DNA from: Mesostigma viride
Lineage: Eukaryota > Streptophyta > Mesostigmatophyceae > Mesostigmatales > Mesostigmataceae
Assembly (NCBI GenBank): GCA_009746045.1
Contig: RPFO01000082.1
Span: 4,975,314 to 5,039,313 of the forward strand
DNA: 64,000 bases
Reading direction: 5' to 3'
The notes beneath the pieces were generated by a model, which was not told where the DNA came from, searched no databases, and saw nothing but the letters and a program-made list of their open reading frames with translations. Of the stretch, positions 33,119-64,000 are shown piece after piece; position 1 is the stretch's first letter; each line of letters begins with the position of its first letter. The position numbers and the translations under genes are program-made.

Positions 33119-33262
33119 TGGCTATGTACACAGAGGTCCCCAGTTCGATTCCGGTCGGATTCATTTGCAGATCGCGTTTTTCCGCGTTTTCCGCGGACCG
33201 GCACTGAACGCAAATGGTTTTCACCTCTGCGGCGTGCCTGATCAGAATGTACACATTTCCGC
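33119..33262 (+). mobile_element. tRNA-like SINE copy 1
   Basis: The 140-bp unit starts with AGGTCCCCAGTTCGATTCCG, which holds a B-box-like T arm (GTTCGATTCC). A common body then runs through CAGATCGCG, CCGCGGACCGGCACTGAACG and ACCTCTGCGGCGTGCC. A second copy lies inverted near 34.72-34.86 kb. A B box at the 5' end suggests a tRNA-derived SINE; the A box is not clear. Confidence 0.5.
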
Positions 33263-33520
33263 CTTCATTCATTTCCATCATCCTGAACGTACATATTAAC
33301 TAATTAATTAATCCTGAAAAATTAAGCAGACTTTAACGCCCTGACCAAGCAAGCTGTTTCCGGTCGATCCACCGTCTAGGTCATCTAGTCGATCGCTCTA
33401 CACGTAATTAATTAGTTTTTAAGAACATAACTCCGTTGGGCTCGAGTTACCATGGTACGTCCGGATTCTCCCGATTTTAGCTGGCCTGCGCTGGTTGTCT
33501 CCTTCATTACTCCGTTGGGA
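33262..33520 (-). mobile_element. LINE fragment, minus strand
   Basis: On the minus strand this matches the LINE remnant at 14938-15135: the GGAGACAACCAGCGCAGG segment (33485-33505) and the segment TCTAGGTCATCTAGTCG (33375-33392) occur in the same order. The module ending CATCATCCTGAA is also present. It is broken and non-coding. Confidence 0.6.
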
Positions 33521-34014
33521 GTGTATGTAACACATAGCCCTGAGAGGGGGCATATCGTTTGTAATAAATTCTGAGCTACAACCTGCAGGTGGGGGAATGT
33601 AAACCGCCACTTACTCTGGCCGTGCACAAGGTGCACCTGCACCACCATGACGTATCATACCTAATTTATAAGGCCCGGCATGGGGTGGAGCTTAGAATTA
33701 GGTTAGTTCGATTACGCGGCTTCCTCCACTCCACCCATCCATCCTGGAATATGTGCTACATGATCTCCCAACGTACGGAGGCATGTTATAATTTAATTTT
33801 AATTTAATTTAATGGGGTGGAAGGAGCTCCAAGCCTTTAAGCTCTGATACATCATGGTACGTGCTGTGCACAGGTGCACTTTGTGCACCCAGAGCTTGTG
33901 TAGTTTACACCCTACCCAAGTGCGCAGGAAGTAGCCAGAATGTATTACAAGCCATATGCCCCTTCTCAGGGATATGTGCTACATATACTCCCAACGGAGT
34001 TATGTTCATAATAA

Positions 34015-34440
34015 AGAACCGATGTGGGCCCTGCCGGGGGGCTTAAGACGGGCCAACCAGGTAGACACCTCCTCCTATGGCAGGGTCCCCTTGTCCCATC
34101 GCAACCCACTGGCAAACTTGCGCGCGCCGGGCACCGGCGCGGCGCGACCCGGATCTATGTGACACAACTGCTTTCAAAGATGCAGGGCTTCTGGGACTAT
34201 CCGTACTCCGCGCCCGCATGATTGACAATGAGGAGAAATGGGCTGCCATCTGCGATGAGCACCTTCCGAGGGGTATGTTCCTGTTTTCTCCCCACGGGCC
34301 CCGCGGCCCGTTGCTAGCCAGGGTAGAAGTCCGCAGGTGGAGGTTATTGGTCCTGAGGATAGCCGCTACACTACCGCCTCGTCTGCCATTACAGTAGAGG
34401 ACAGCTCGGATGAGGATTACATCCCCATCTAGTGCTTAAC
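34015..34440 (+). mobile_element. LINE C-terminal fragment
   Basis: Shares GCCAACCAGGTAGACACCTC with the LINE at 15.2 kb. It then encodes, in broken frames, a stretch like FKDAGLLGLSVLRARMIDNEEKW, similar in pattern to the LINE end at 15.33-15.41 kb. The sequence between the two matches is diverged. Confidence 0.55.
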
Positions 34441-34704
34441 GGTTGGGGGATGATGCAGACGATATTTGTTTAAACTTTTGTGTAATTATTTTTCTAATGA
34501 GATTAGCATAGTACTCCGTCGCATGCCTTTGCGCATGACACGCAAGTACTTACGTACTTACTTAATAAAGAAATTAATTAATTAATTAATTATAAAGCTA
34601 GGCATCATTCTGGCGTGGGGCTCATCATAGGCACACATGTACGAGTATGGGGTATTGAATCAGAATGCTAATTCATCATCTGGTATGGGGCCGGCCCATA
34701 ATAG

Positions 34705-34865
34705 GCGTACATTCTGATTTGGCACGCCGCAAAGGTGAAAACCATTTGCGTTCAGTGCCGGTCCGCGGAAAACCCGGAAAACGCGATCTGCAAATGAATC
34801 CGACCGGAATCGAACTGGGGACCTCTCGCACCAACTTTCGCTGACTATAGGACGGACGTCTCCGG
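34705..34865 (-). mobile_element. tRNA-like SINE copy 2
   Basis: Inverted second copy of the unit at 33119-33262. Here a 58-base tRNA-like head precedes it, with TCCGTCC pairing with GGTCGGA in six of seven positions and a B-box-like GTTCGATTCC. It lacks an anticodon arm, so it is not a tRNA gene. Confidence 0.5.
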
Positions 34866-35631
34866 ATCCTAGGGCATCGCCAACTTACACCTACAGTCAT
34901 CCGCAAAAGCTCTCCTTTCCGGGGAGTGATGCAAGCCTTTCGGATTTGGTACTAGATAAATCATTCGCGGCGTACATGTACAAGGCCACGGTGGCTAGGC
35001 CTTACTATTTTACACTACTACTGCTTAAGTCCTCTAAGCTGGGGCGGGCTGGAGCCCGCCGGTGCGGGGGTAGTGGGGGCACGCTTACCATGGCTTGCAT
35101 GTGGCCGATGTCTAGATGGCCGCCCCCTAGCCAGTACACCGGCTTCCCCGCAGCGGTCTGCCGGAGCTGGAGGTAGGTCGGCCATAGCTCCCGTCGCCGT
35201 TGTTGCTGCGCCAGGACCCGTCAAGTCATTGTCCAACCTGGACCAAGGTGTAGTGAGTCCTCTCGAGCCGCTTGCGCGGCGCGTCTGAGGAACGAAATCT
35301 TGTCCGCCGGGTTCTCAAAGATCTATGAGCAGCAGCGGAGGCGCCCCCGCCAGCGGAGGTGCCCCGGCCTTACGGCCCCGCGAGCGGGCAAGGCGGTGGG
35401 CGTCCAGCTCGATCGATCTCAGCAATGAGGCCCATGCGGCCGGCCAAGGATTTCTTTCTCATCAAACGCCTGTGCAAGCTTCACGGAGTTCTCACCTTCC
35501 ACTAGGTCGAAGTTCTTGACGATCGAGCGTTTAGGCTGCGCTTGTCGAGCTCGGCCGCCTCCTCGCGGCCGGAGGTCGGGCGTCTGCTGCTGTCCAGAGC
35601 TGTGCTGCGACGGCGGAGGTGGTGTGGTGCT

Positions 35632-36404
35632 TCAGCATGCATGTCCGCCCAGGTCTGGGTGGCGGGAGGAGCATCGCCTGCCGGGCCAGCGCCGGGGGCT
35701 GGCTTGGGGGCAAGTGTCCTTCACCGCCTGGGCGGTGAGGCCTGCGGTGTTTTGCAGGCACTCGGTGGTGATGGCGTTGGCCTTGAGGCGCTGGTCGATG
35801 TCGAGGAGCTGGGCTTTGATGTCGGCGGTGGATCGAGGTGGCGGCGGCAGTCCGGTGGAGGCGAGGAGGGTGGAGGTGGCGGTGGAGATGCGACAGTCAG
35901 TGTGCAAACCAGGGCTGCCACATCTGCAGCGAGGGGAGTCAACGTGCTGCTCGACGGCGTCCTTAATGAGGTCGCGGATGGTGTCGGTCACAGCGGTGGG
36001 GTAAAAGATCTGGGCGCCGGTAAGAGCGCCCGAGGAGGGAGCAAAGGGCGATTTGTTGCAAGTAGGGACGGGCGAGGCTGGGCAGCTTTGCAGCCACACC
36101 GGTCGTGCTGCCACCTGACGGCAGGCGCGAAGGCCGCGGCCCTCCCGGCGACTCTTGAGTTGGTAAACCAAAAGTGTGTCCCATGTCCTGGCATGAAACA
36201 GGACGTGCAGCTGGTCACTCGGACCTTTCTGCCAAAAGGGTGGCTCGTCGATGGTGAAATCTTGAAATGGTGGGGTGGCTCGGCGGAACGACTGCGCTTG
36301 GGCTCAGGAGAGGCCGACGGCGAGGCCCAAGAAGGGGCAGAGTGTACCACTAAAGCTTGGGAAGTGGTGCTGCTGCCTTCCAGGCCGGGCGGCGGAACTC
36401 TCAC
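35632..36404 (-). CDS. Two overlapping ORFs of unknown origin, possibly a retroelement ORF1
   Basis: ORFs 36404-35988 and 36171-35632 overlap and are related by a -1 shift, as in the retroelements nearby. The first has a Cys/His cluster, CTSCFMPGHGTHFW. The second has plausible helical sequence (DTIRDLIKDAVEQHV, STADIKAQLLDIDQRLKAN) and CRCGSPGLHTDC. I recognise no family. The plus strand also has a long ORF here (35542-36450), so coding on either strand is unproven. LINE-like pieces flank it. Confidence 0.3.
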
Positions 36405-36599
36405 TAGGCGTAGCTCCTTGCGTAGCTGCAGGGCTCAGCGTTGCTGCTAAGCGCCTGCATGCACTGCGCTGCGTCGAGGTGCGTTTGCTCGTAATGATAT
36501 TGCGTACGGTGAAACTTAGTTATATGAGCTCCACCGTCAGCCATGGCTGTCTACCTCGTGGCTCGTGGCTCGATGGATGGCTCTACACGGAAGTCAGCC

Positions 36600-36875
36600 A
36601 TAATTTAAATGCACAAGGCTACACATAATTTCCATCTCCATTCATATTCATCATCCTGAAGGCTGCCCTTTCTTCCTGTTGTGCACACACAGGGATTAAA
36701 AGCACTCAGGTGCTCCGTGACTCCCCAACGGGAGCACGAGTTTAATTAATTAATAAGTCCTTCAAATTAATCCTGAAGGACTCGAACGCGTGGAAAAGAT
36801 AACGGCAGGCTCGAGCTACGATGGTCTGGATTGTCCCGATTTCTGGCCTGCGCTGGTTGTCTCCAAGGTTGACAG
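36600..36875 (+). mobile_element. LINE 3' end plus inverted LINE piece
   Basis: The segment with TTCATCATCCTGAAGG (36643-36662), the hairpin 36710-36737, a TTTAATTAATTAATAA tail, and then an inverted piece starting AACGGCAGGCTCGAGCTACG (36800) repeat the arrangement at 15.61-15.77 kb. Confidence 0.6.
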
Positions 36876-37401
36876 GAGCAGGCGCAGCGCCCCACGTCAG
36901 GCCGGCCGGGCGCCGGCCCCAGAATGTGTCTGCAGCCTGACATTGGTGCAGACCAGGCCGCCCGGTGCCCGGCTGGCCTGCAAGTAGTCGAGCTAGCTAA
37001 GTTGCGCCTGCAAGCTTTGTGCACAGATCGATCGAATGATGATGGAATTAGAGGAATGGAATTAGATAAAGAATAAACTTGCATACATCAAATTTATCGC
37101 TGTATATCAAGGAGGATCGCTGCATATTCTGATCGCTGCATATGTTGATTTTAAGTGAGACAACTATGTTGATATTAAAAAATATATGTAGGACTTATGG
37201 AGCCACGGCTAGTGCTCCCCTAGATCATTATTAACACTACAAGCAGTAAAAAAGACCTGCTGGTCGACAACTAAAGCTCTGAATCAACTGTTATTTATTC
37301 AACAGGCACTGCAAAAAACCAAGCTCAGGGTTTCCGCGATGCCACCCGGCGCATTGCCCGGAAAATCTACACCCCTCTCCACCGGCCAGGCTCATGCCCC
37401 T

Positions 37402-39998
37402 CTACTTGAGGAAGGTGCACGTGGCAAACAGGGCCACGTAGGTGAAGAGCGCGCAGATGGTCTCGGGGGATAGAGCAGGCGGGAAGATGAATGGGATCAT
37501 GACCGGGATCAGGGTGCCCAGCAGCCAGCCGACGAGGAGCGCGACGAAGCTGCCGAGGGACAGGTGGGGAGGCACAAATGTGGCGCATTCAATGCAGGCA
37601 ATGTCAGAATGGTCAAACCATTGAGAGGCAGCCAGCGGTCAGGCCTGGACTGCAAGGCGAAATGGCCTAGTAGTGGCCAGCCCAACACCCTCTCAAGTCC
37701 AGCCGAAGCTCTGCTGAGCTAATGGACCTCCCCGAAGCTAATTAAAGCCCTTACCTCATCCAGGCAGTTGCAATCTGTTGCACGACCGAAATGCGTGTAC
37801 AAATTTATACACGCATTTCGGTCATGCAACAGATTGCAACTCAGGCCTACTTGACTAGCGCCGACGTAATGCTCCTATTACGGTGAGCGCCCGCCCCTCC
37901 CCTCATGCCCAGGCACCGATGCACCATCTAGTTCCCTCCCCTCATGCCAAATACTGCGGCACCACCTAATTCTCTCCCCGCATACCCAGCCACCGATGCA
38001 CCACCGTTTTAGTTTCTCTCCCACTGCCTTTTATTCTGAAGCATCTGCCTTTACCTCATGACCAGGTATTGTGGCACTAGCTAGTTTCCTTGCCTCATGC
38101 ACCAATACTGCAGAAATGTGCCCCCTCCCCCCCCCCCCCCCCCCGCAATTCCAGATACTGGGGCAGCGTGTCATGACCATACCTCACGCCCAGGCACTGG
38201 GGCACTACCCACATTGCTTACCTTATGCCCCAATACTGCAGCAGTGTCCCCCCCCCCCCCCCCCCCCCCTAAATCAATGCCCAGGTACTGAGGAAACATG
38301 CCATGCCCTTACCTCACGCCCAGGTACTGGGGCACGGTCTTGCCCGTGTTCTTGCTGTGGAGCAAGTAGACGCAGAGTACAAACGAGATGGCCACCTGCA
38401 CGGGTGGGGGTGGGGTGGAAAAGGGGAAAAGTGAGTGGAGGGGAAGGGGAAGAGGAAGAGGAAGAGGAAGAGGAAGAGGGAGGGGGAGAGGAAGATGGAG
38501 GGGGAGGACGGTACGGGGATGAACCATGAGAGGCAGGCGCGCCCCACAAGGCAGGTCCACGCTCCAGGGGGCATTGCTCGCGGGAACAGGACGCGGGAGG
38601 AAGCGTACGCTGCGCTGCAAGTTTCAGGTCACCGCAATTATACCTGCACACAGCAATTATACCTGTACATAAATAACAGGAAAAAAGTATGCTATATCAT
38701 CGCACCACATCACGATCACTTGGAAGGCAGCGAGCAGATTGCTTTGATCCGGAACTCCCCGCCCCAGCACCCTCCCCACTTCCCGAACGGCCCCGATGCC
38801 CCTGAATCCTGCTCCCCAAACCACCCTGACCTGTGCCAGGGTGAAATGATGGGAGGCAGATACGCCTGGGGAGCACGCTTGGCGTGCCGGTGTGAGGAAC
38901 AAGAGCTCGCATACTGCCTCCGGCTTGCACCCTCTTACCCCCCTGCCCCCACAGCATGCACCCGTTCATTCTCTTCATCCAGCTAGTCTTCCCTCTGCCC
39001 CAGAGCCCTCTTGCCTTGTTCGGGCCCCATGCCACGCCCCATGTACTGCTCATGAATGCCGCCCCCCGCCACATACCGTAGAACCCAGGCTTCACCCCTC
39101 CCCCTTCAAGCCCAGGGCCCCTCCCTAGTTCCCCACATTCACAGCCATCCCGCACGCAACCCCCCCCCTTCACCCCTCACCGTCACGACTACAACCCCAC
39201 CCACCCACGGAGCGTGTTCGGTGTCCAACCCCGATCGGAACCCTGTACCTCTGTACCCACGGGTACAATACAACACTCCAACCAGGTACTAAATATATAC
39301 TAAATATATTAAATATATACATGTGTACGAGGGCATGCCTGGAGCGCAGGATCCATCATGCCAGCCATGCAACACACGTGCTATAAATACAACGCAGCCG
39401 GGCGCCCGGTGGAACACGAAAACCCGGGCCCGACTTGTACACCCCTACACCCACGGTCCATACAAAGTATGCCACACCCCAGTTCTCAACCGTAAAAGTC
39501 ATCTCCCCTCCCATATGATCTCCCACTAAGGAAACCATCAACGTGGGCACAAGGGCGCACAATGGCGTACCCAGTAACACGGGCACAGGGGCGGGCAAGC
39601 GCATACCTGGAACGCGGGGCCTGACGCAGCAGCCTGGACGACCGACCACACGGCGAAGAATGCGTACAGGAACGCACGCTGGAGGATGAGGTTGCGGGAC
39701 GGCTTGTCGCGCATCGCGTTGAACTTCTCCACCCACGGGTTGGGCGCGACCTCGCCCTTCTTCTCCTTGCCGCGCAGGTTGATCTTGCCCTTGGCGCGCA
39801 CCTTGAGCTTCTCACTGATGATGCGGTCGTACGCGGCCTCGATCGACTCGCGGCTGGCCGCGTCCCACCCGTGCTGCGAGATGAGGTAGTTGCGGGCCTC
39901 CTGAATCTCCTCGGACGACGCGTCCGCGTTCACGCCCAGCTTGCGGTAGGGGTCGCGCTCCTTGATCAGGGGAAAGACCTCGCGAGACTCGGCGCCGC
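37402..39998 (-). CDS. CPP1: CPP1/CDF1-type plastid protein (chaperone-like protein of POR1), three 3' exons
   Basis: Exons (minus) are 39998-39607, 38395-38313 and 37549-37402, GT-AG, phases consistent, about 206 residues plus a missing N-terminus. The first exon has a J-like region (DPYRKLGVNADASSEEIQ, then EARNYLISQHG and ESIEAAYDRIISEKLKVR) and KINLRGKEKKGE. Then come membrane segments LQRAFLYAFFAVWSVVQAAA, VAISFVLCVYLLHSK and VALLVGWLLGTLIPVMIPFI, and an end CALFTYVALFATCTFLK that matches the family C-terminus closely. In plants CPP1 is a plastid membrane protein that stabilises protochlorophyllide oxidoreductase. The exon at 39998 needs one base from an upstream exon. A 150-base Ala/Ser/Arg-rich transit-peptide-like exon at 41551-41402 is a candidate first exon, but the phases do not join directly. 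Confidence 0.87.
37766..37841. other. 34-bp-stem hairpin in CPP1 intron
   Basis: Arms 37766-37799 and 37808-37841 are inverted with one mismatch in 34 bases around an 8-base loop (CAAATTTA). It lies in the intron between exons 38313 and 37549. It could be a small palindromic MITE, a cruciform or a small-RNA hairpin. Confidence 0.85.
38110..38275 (+). repeat. Two poly-C runs within a degenerate repeat
   Basis: C runs at about 38119-38145 and 38248-38270 sit in a degenerate repeat of about 65-130 bases whose units contain CCTCA(C/T)GCCCAGGCACTGG. In the CPP1 direction they are poly-G. Confidence 0.7.
38441..38512 (-). repeat. Polypurine/polypyrimidine tract before the CPP1 exon at 38395
   Basis: GGAAGA units (TCTTCC on the CPP1 strand) lie upstream of the acceptor at 38396, giving a long pyrimidine-rich approach to the 3' splice site. 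Confidence 0.8.
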
Positions 39999-40014
39999 CT
40001 GTTTACAGATAGGG

Positions 40015-40195
40015 TGGTCAAGAGTATACATAGGGACAAGAAGGTCGAGAGTATACACAGGGACAAGGAGGTCGAGAGTATACGTAGGGACAAGAAGGTC
40101 GAGAGTATACATAGGGACAAGAAGGTCGAGAGTATACACAGGGACAAGGAGGTCGAGAGTATACATAGGGACAAGAAGGTCGAGAGTATACATGG
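40015..40195 (-). repeat. 27-bp minisatellite next to the CPP1 acceptor
   Basis: Nearly seven copies of GAGTATACATAGGGACAAG plus AAGGTCGA (two alternating variants) lie just upstream (minus direction) of the acceptor at 39999. Confidence 0.9.
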
Positions 40196-40259
40196 ATACG
40201 GTGGAGGGGCAAGAGGCGAGGGACGAGGGGTTCAGGGGGTGGGGAGGAAATTGATTAAC

Positions 40260-41401
40260 CCATAGCCCGCTGGCCCATTTTTGGCACTTGCATCACATGG
40301 ATATGAATAAACGCAACTGAACCCCTATAAACAACAAGGAGGAGGGAACGGTGGAAAGGAGGGGGGAGGGAGGGGGTTGATGGTGGATGGTGGATGGTGG
40401 AGGGTGCAGAGTTAAGGGGGGGGTGAGGACAGGGTATCTTGGTTGCTGGGAAATGCCTGGGCCGCGTACTGACAAGATGTTGTCAAACAAGATGTTGTTG
40501 CCAAACACTTGCACGCAGTCATCCAACCCATCCAAGAGCTATATTCCCTTTGTTTGTTGTCTATGTAAAGACTGGAGTGTCTTTGGTTGTCTTTCGAAGC
40601 CATACACACAAACCACACCAGAGAAGACCAAACATGTTATACCGGCCAAAGCATCCTGTCCTTCTGTCCCCAACCCTCGCACCGCTGGCACGGGCCACAC
40701 CCTCACAGCTGACAGCGAAATGACAAAATACAATTGTGAATAAATACAATGGTGACTGATAGCCAGTGATAGCCTGGAACCCCGGGCGCCAGCTGTGAAG
40801 ATGAATTTAGGAACATAACAAGGTTTCGGGCGATAGTGCCATCGAAGGCCCTTCACGCAGGTGTATCCCTTGATTTTACAGGTCGCAAATCGGGTTCTGA
40901 TGTCGTTCATCTACGGTTCTTTGCAAAGGGAGGTATTGCGTGTGTGCATGGTCAAGGCTTTCCTGCTGACGTTTCGACTCTCCAGGCATAACCAGCAGTA
41001 AGCCTGGAAGATCTCGGCAGTGGATGGAAAACCGCCCGGTAAGCTTCCAGGGCAAAATTTTCTGTTCCATGAAATCGAGGTCGATACTAAACCGAGGAGC
41101 GCCCTAATCCTCTCTTCACATGACAATACGATAACGCCACAGGATATATTCAAGTGGAAAGATTGCTAACGAGAAAAAAGTTATGAACATACAGACCTCC
41201 CATAGAAGCATCCATAGCGTAGACTGTAAGCAATTGCCGCCGGCCGCTGATGGCATTATGGCCCATGCGCAACGGTCGCCTGTGGAACCAAGGCATGACA
41301 TCCACAACAGAATGGCATACTTCAAACGGGGCAGCGGTTTCATTCGCCTGTAATCATTTACATCGCAGGCGATCATCCCAGTCTATGCAGTGCAGTTACA
41401 C
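40260..41401 (-). other. No gene identified; probable CPP1 5' intron
   Basis: Several ORFs of 60-120 codons occur on both strands but none has recognisable sequence. If the exon at 41402-41551 belongs to CPP1 this is intronic. Confidence 0.35.
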
Positions 41402-41551
41402 CAAGTGCAGGACGACGTACATTGCCACGCGTAGTGGTAGGGCTTTGGGTGTAACATATTTCCGCGCTGATGCCGATGGCAACGCTCGAGACAACGCAAC
41501 GGGGGATGCTGCCAACGCATAAGCCGCCGGGGTTGCTAGTGCTTGAGCCAT
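41402..41551 (-). CDS. Candidate transit-peptide exon of the CPP1-like gene
   Basis: Starting at ATG 41551 the frame reads MAQALATPAAYALAASPVA and continues Ser/Arg/Ala-rich with no acidic residues, as plastid transit peptides do. It ends at a plausible donor (CACTTG|gtgtaa). It lies upstream of CPP1 on the same strand. The phase (0) does not fit exon 39998 (needs 1), so another exon or a different acceptor would be required. Confidence 0.4.
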
Positions 41552-42031
41552 GGCTACCGAAAAACCCTTGGTTTCCCAAAAGCTCAAGCGGTTGTTACAC
41601 TCCCCCTAGCTAAGGAGCCGGCCTTGCCTCAGTCTAGGCCATTAATTTGTGGATATATGTGTGTTTCCTCTCTGTCCTGGTGGTTTCTGCTGCCGGCTGA
41701 AAGCAAATGCGTGCGCCGCTCGTCGTCCCCAGGAGAAGAGAGATGCGCGACTCGAACGGAAAGATGACAGCTGCCCGCAACTATGAGACCATGTTTGATG
41801 TTACGGTCAGCAGCATAATTATTTTGTTGCTCAAGTGACAACTGACAAGTGACAACTGACAACAATAATTCCATAACGCAACGTAAATCCTAATTAAATA
41901 TTTCAGGAATTAGGCTCTCAAAATAATCTTAACGTCGATTATAAAGGGAAGATTCCGAGAGTGGTATTACGGCAATATGGCGTCCATTCCAGAGCACGAG
42001 GAAGTCTGTTAGCAACTTATTATGAGCGCAA
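41552..42031. promoter_or_regulatory. Probable divergent promoter between CPP1-like and ODAD2-like genes
   Basis: The candidate CPP1 first exon reads left from 41551 and the ODAD2-like ATG is at 42032, leaving 480 bases between them. It contains a short tandem AAGTGACAACTGAC pair near 41833-41862 and AT-rich sequence. Promoter function is inferred from position only. Confidence 0.35.
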
Positions 42032-63861
<21,830 letters not shown>

Positions 63862-64000
63862 GTGGGTTTGAGTGCCCTCCTCTGGTGTTTAACTTATGCG
63901 GGCATGTGTGCGCAGGGCGTTGGGTTTGAGTGCCCTCTTTGTGTGTTTCACTAATGTGGCCCACGAGCGTGCAGGATGGCTCGTTCCTGGTACGTACGCA

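Noticed and set aside
34800-34865. tRNA gene
   Set aside because: B-box-like T arm and partial acceptor pairing, but only 58 bases and no anticodon arm; fits a SINE head.
35542-36450. 302-codon ORF (+)
   Set aside because: Gly/Arg-rich and probably a shadow of the minus-strand ORF pair; neither strand has a family match, so I list only the minus-strand pair at low confidence.

Overview
The window reads as nuclear DNA of a photosynthetic, probably flagellated eukaryote, most likely a green alga. It holds four intron-rich cellular genes with canonical GT-AG introns whose exon phases all agree. One is a plastid CPP1/CDF1-type protein (photosynthetic lineage) and one is an armadillo-repeat protein close to the outer-dynein-arm docking factor ODAD2/ARMC4 (motile cilia). 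The other two are a plant-type lipoate-protein ligase and an SLC35F-type transporter. Species cannot be named from sequence alone.

Layout. About 1-6.4 kb is a Ty1/Copia-type retrotransposon on the minus strand (extra ORF1, gag, CCHC, integrase, protease-like, RT, RNase H). About 6.6-13.1 kb is a Ty3/Gypsy-type retrotransposon, also minus, that carries a C5-cytosine DNA methyltransferase between protease and RT and lacks an integrase in this window. About 14.4-15.8 kb is a LINE remnant. The lipoate ligase lies at 15.9-18.4 kb (minus) and the SLC35F-like transporter at 20.0-32.7 kb (plus). A graveyard of LINE and tRNA-like SINE pieces fills 33-37 kb. The CPP1-like gene is at 37.4-40.0 kb (minus, possible transit-peptide exon at 41.4-41.55 kb). 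The ODAD2-like gene begins at 42.0 kb (plus) and runs off the right edge, with one ARM repeat per exon.

Introns are loaded with tandem arrays: 820 bp of C/T, 900 bp of CATA, 580 bp of G-rich DNA, 1.8 kb of CCCCAT, 220 bp of GTC and many minisatellites. They also contain DNA transposons: a piggyBac-like TTAA element in the transporter gene, and a hAT-like element with an 8-bp target duplication. The hAT-like element sits inside one arm of a tail-to-tail pair of retroelement gag genes at 54.8-61.2 kb.

The two most interesting signals are (1) the retrotransposon-borne DNA methyltransferase and (2) a pattern in the ODAD2-like gene in which the end of an exon plus its 5' splice donor is repeated, tandemly or at a distance, in the following intron at most ARM exons. 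Boundaries of repeats and first exons are approximate; no database search was possible.
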